Assembly (NCBI GenBank): GCA_916613615.1
Contig: OU744720.1
Coordinates: 77,837,338 to 77,901,337 of the forward strand
Direction of reading: 5' to 3'
Length of the DNA: 64,000 bases
Origin: Steromphala cineraria
Lineage: Eukaryota; Mollusca; Gastropoda; Trochida; Trochidae
Program-made: the position numbers and the translations under genes
Part shown: positions 60,793 to 64,000 of the stretch, piece by piece
How the letters are laid out: each line of letters opens with the position of its first letter
Numbering within the stretch: the stretch's first letter is position 1
The notes under the pieces: model-generated
Told to the model about the DNA's origin: nothing
Databases searched by the model: none
Seen by the model: the letters and a program-made list of their open reading frames with translations, nothing else

Positions 60793-61062
60793 TATAATGA
60801 TCCCGGAAAAAATATATAAAGCCATATCATTGTAATAATCCATGTTTTTAAACTTGTCCAGTTATTAAGTATCAATAATGTAAAACAGTTATGTAACCTA
60901 GGGAAATAACTATTCAAGGCATGTACATTAAGAAATCAACTATTAATTAAGTTAAAGTGAGTACTTCTTCTGAAAAGTTCACCTGCATCATCAAGTTAAT
61001 ACTTGTATTTGTAACCGCCGATTGTCAGCAATGCTAAAGGTTATAAAAGAATTGAATTGAAC
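60793..61062 (+). pseudogene. LINE relic, second part and 3' end
   Basis: After the TA the LINE tail resumes: FKLVQLLSINNVKQLCNLGK, then a KACTLRNQLL-like C-terminal helix, then a short 3' UTR with GGTTATAAAAGAATTGAATT as the likely tail. Position and content continue the part ending at 59639. Confidence 0.6.
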
Positions 61063-62069
61063 GTTTCCCCTTTGCTTTATATTTGGTAATAGGTGACCAA
61101 TCCTCGAATCCCGGCGCTTAATGGTCTTTTTTTAGACAATACACATCCCTATGACGATTTGTATATACTATAACAAAGCTTTGTTTTACAGTCGGTTATA
61201 CATGAGTTCGACAATCTGAAATTTGAGGTAAATTATGGTAAAGATTGGAAGGCATGAGTTAGATTTTAGCTTATCGCTCACCAGACATAAATCAATTATT
61301 CATATTTTTCAGATTTCAGCTGTACTTTCCATAAAAATAATCATATTGTTTTGTAACAGATTGTTTTCTCGAAAGTATTTTTAGTTTTACATTTGTATTC
61401 TTAAGAGATTTGTGACAAACTTAAAGTATTTCATCGAGTTGTTATTGCATATTTGTGACACGTTTTGAGTTGATTTTGCGATATACGTGTATATGTTTAA
61501 CTCATAAACAGCAATGTTTCTCACAACTCATCAATTACCTAGCAACAGCACAGGTGTATATTAACTAAGTTTTAACACTAGGGGACCACCTGCTGTACAG
61601 TTTTATACAATAAAGAATAGAGCCATTTGCTCTGTAGCTCATCAGGCTTCATATTCAGTTTTGCTTCAGGAAGTGGGTAATGTGGTTCTTCCCTTTGCAG
61701 GAACCACAGATGCATCAACTGTGCATTTTTGAACGCGACCAACTCTAAATTGAATGAGAAGGCTACCAAATCTGCAATTGGTAATTTCAGGTAGAGGATC
61801 AAAAGGTTCACAACACCCTTTTTTGGGGGGCCATAGGGTCACCAAAAATTTAAATAGTAATCCTCACTAGTCAAGGAGTCTGTGCGCAAAGTTTCAGCGT
61901 TTGGGCCTTATGCTTTTAGAGAAGTCAGAAATGCACATAGTTTGCAGATGGACGCCAAAGATCATAGGTCAATGCAAGACATAATTTCTGAAACCAAAAT
62001 TACACTTATGTGTAATTGCAGTCTGATTAAAATCGACTGTGATTCGAGGAAAAAAAGTGTAAAAATACT
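61063..62069. other. No supported gene
   Basis: The minus frame 61578-61811 (77 codons) is open, but no motif or splice context supports it. Repeat-like sequence from about 61820 on leads into the tandem region. Confidence 0.35.
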
Positions 62070-62157
62070 ATCTCGAGCGGGGTTCGAACCTCACCCAGCC
62101 CGGCTTTCCTCTCATTAACGGAGAGGATATCCCCAATGGTTCGAGCCCCGATAGAGA
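62070..62157. repeat. Palindromic unit with two opposed B-box-like sequences
   Basis: CGGGGTTCGAACC (62078-62090) and GGTTCGAGCCCCG (62138-62150) are near inverted copies and each resembles a tRNA T-arm/B box. Between them a hairpin CCTCTC-ATTAACG-GAGAGG (62108-62126) has a 7-nt loop like an anticodon arm. No D-arm/A-box partner or acceptor pairing was found, so a tRNA call is not supported. Confidence 0.45.
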
Positions 62158-62233
62158 CAATATTTTTTATATTTTATTCCTCGGAGCACGCACGATTTTA
62201 ATGAGACTGGTGTAATTTGGTCTGAAAAAACTT

Positions 62234-62870
62234 GTCCAAATTGGAGCATCAGATTCGTTTATTGCTCGAAGTATAAGTGTAGTAGTAATGACCAAAATCC
62301 CTCAAAAATGATATTTCCGAAATATCTTTCGAATTTCAAGATTATCATCAGGTGTATCCAAAACCAAAATGTCCTTCACCTTGGTGTTACAGATAACGTG
62401 TCCCCATTGGAGCATCAGATCTGTTAATGGCCCTAAGTGAAATCGCACAATAAAAGTCCATAACTCTGTCAAAAATAATATTTTCGAATGTGATTCATCA
62501 GGTGTATTCATTACCAAATTTCAAATATCTAGGTGTGATTGTTTCTCAGAAAACCTGTCCCCATTAATCGCTTAAAGTCCAGCTGCACAATCAAAAACCA
62601 TAACTATATTTTTTCAGAAATGGCTTTCAAACGTAATCAAAGGAGTTTCATCAGGTGAATCAACACTAAAATTAATTCACCAAAGGGTAAAAGTGTCTGA
62701 GAAAACTAGTCCCCATGTTAATCACCTGAATCAAATTGCACAATCAAGGACCATAACTATCAAAAATAATATTTCAGTATTGGCTTTTGGCCTTGTCCAT
62801 AGTATCATCCCACTCATCAACCTCACCTAGAAGTTATAGTTTCTGAGAAAACGTGTCCCAATTGTATACT
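62234..62870 (+). repeat. Diverged tandem repeat of about 150-160 bp
   Basis: The anchor AAC.TGTCCCCATT recurs at about 62234, 62396, 62552, 62704 and 62850. Between anchors GCACAATCAA, CCATAACT, AAAAATAATATTT and TCATCAGGTG recur in the same order. Divergence is high, so this is an old array. Confidence 0.7.
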
Positions 62871-63013
62871 ACCTAGCAAAGATAAATTGACAAATACTTG
62901 GAAGGGACTAAAAAAATCAAATTCCAGAAAATTCAGTATAAGTCTAAATTCTTGACAAGTTTGTGGTTAACAACTGTGCAAAGTTTGGTTGATCTAGACG
63001 GTTTTGAGATAAA

Positions 63014-63238
63014 CTCCTCACAAAAAATTAAGCAACACAAATATTTTACAGGAAAATATGTTTATCATTCAAGGTAGCCATTCACAGGGATATAATGTTG
63101 GCAGAAATATCTAAAGGACATAACCCTAATTCGGATAACTAATCACATTGGTTGAACTCAATGATCCTTAAAAAAATGCAAAATGAAGAAATTTCCTGTG
63201 TTACAAATTTATCATGTTGCTTAATTTTTTGTGAGGAG
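63014..63238. mobile_element. 225-bp MITE, mariner-like
   Basis: Perfect 24-bp inverted ends, beginning CTCCTCACAAAAAATTAAG and mirrored at the right end. Two bases outside each end is TA, suggesting a TA target duplication and a Tc1/mariner origin. No ORF. Confidence 0.8.
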
Positions 63239-63298
63239 AATAGTTGAACAGAAGGACGGGAAGAGTGACTGCTATAAAGGAATGACTACACCCCTTAA

Positions 63299-63654
63299 AG
63301 GGGCAGTAGCACGTTTTTGGATAATTTTATATTTTAAATCTTTCACTTATAATTGTAAGTAAATGTTAAATGTATTATATTGACAGTGTCAACAATTTCA
63401 TTACCCAAGCCAATCACCCATAGTCAGAGGACAAAGTATGAGGATTCACATAAAATCCATTGGCGGCCATTTTTTTGTGAACACCTTTAATTCATTCTTG
63501 TAAGAAAAAGGAATTGCATGGCTGAACTTTATGTTCTAAATATAAATTATAACTGCTTCATTTAGTTTAAATACATTGTCTTTCAATTGAAACCATTTAT
63601 TTTCATTTTCCTGACATCACCTTATATTCCCCCTAAAAACGTGCTACTGCCCCT
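63299..63654 (+). mobile_element. TTAA-flanked MITE, full copy
   Basis: 356 bp between TTAA at 63295-63298 and 63655-63658, ends AGGGGCAGTAGCACG and CGTGCTACTGCCCCT. Very similar to 51889-52244, so one of the younger copies. Confidence 0.92.
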
Positions 63655-63658
63655 TTAA

Positions 63659-64000
63659 GTGTTTGTTTTGGTGACATGATAAAATATGATTCAAAATGAC
63701 TAATATTGGAAGTTGGCTTTAGAAGAAATGATGTGACTTTCAGTAAGTTGTGTTTATCCTTTGTGGAATGAACTGCCTTACAATGTACACAAAGATAACT
63801 GGTGCTAAGACATTTTACAAGAAAATACAATAAACACAGAAATTGATGCAAATTATTTAATCATATATACTGGAAGAAATTCAACATATCATTTGGGAAT
63901 ACTGTAACCCAGCAACAGCAATGGAGACAGTTTACACTTTTCCTGTTCAGGGCCCAACAAACAAAACTTGCCCCAAACAAGGACTTTCAAATAGTCTCAC
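63659..64000. other. No recognised feature
   Basis: AT-rich end of the window without supported coding or repeat structure. Confidence 0.35.

Noticed and set aside
61578..61811. 77-codon minus-strand ORF
   Set aside because: No motif, no splice or promoter context, and it lies in repeat-like surroundings.

Overview
The window looks like AT-rich, repeat-laden chromosomal DNA of an animal. Genes are split by GT-AG introns, there are AATAAA signals, non-LTR retrotransposon 3' ends, MITEs, SINE-like pieces, microsatellites and a long minisatellite. Frequent ACATGTA-type words, low GC and the repeat types suggest a marine lophotrochozoan, perhaps a mollusc. The phylum is inference only; no diagnostic host gene fixes it.

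Positions 1-8.9 kb hold a nearly complete Helentron-type rolling-circle transposon on the plus strand. It starts with a short basic exon (1768-1851) and a clean GT-AG intron. Then follow a cysteine-protease-like domain, six copies of a basic 27-residue repeat, a Cys-rich segment, a DUF6570-like segment, an HUH Rep domain with a YxxxY motif, a PIF1-family helicase and a C-terminal endonuclease/exonuclease/phosphatase (EEP) domain. The reading frame switches at about five points, so this copy is probably non-autonomous or carries assembly indels. A separate 164-codon coiled-coil ORF (183-677) lies upstream.

Positions 8.9-20.4 kb are mostly unrecognised AT-rich DNA with a short TTAA-flanked MITE, a 5'-truncated LINE 3' end (17802-18397) and a SINE-like tail.

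Positions 20.4-24.9 kb hold the one convincing host gene. It has four exons with in-phase consensus splice sites and encodes about 178 residues: a signal peptide followed by an almost continuous coiled coil with one Cys near each end. Its TATA box lies in the last of three tandem 81-bp promoter repeats. Intron 1 holds a MITE with a perfect 9-bp target duplication and a duplicated microsatellite block next to the acceptor. Intron 3 holds a 100-bp-arm hairpin.

Positions 25-64 kb are a mosaic of mobile and tandem DNA. They contain a 1.8-kb foldback element (26407-28224), a MITE family with TTAA flanks and about 20-bp inverted ends, and a 683-bp tandem duplication bounded by such MITEs. They also contain a 65-bp minisatellite of about 79 copies (42297-47428) whose variants cluster at CpG sites, two CATCCTG-ended MITEs, a hAT-like and a mariner-like MITE, and a Tc1/mariner relic nested inside a LINE relic (58950-61060). 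No bacterial genes, CRISPR arrays, rRNA or intact tRNA genes were seen.
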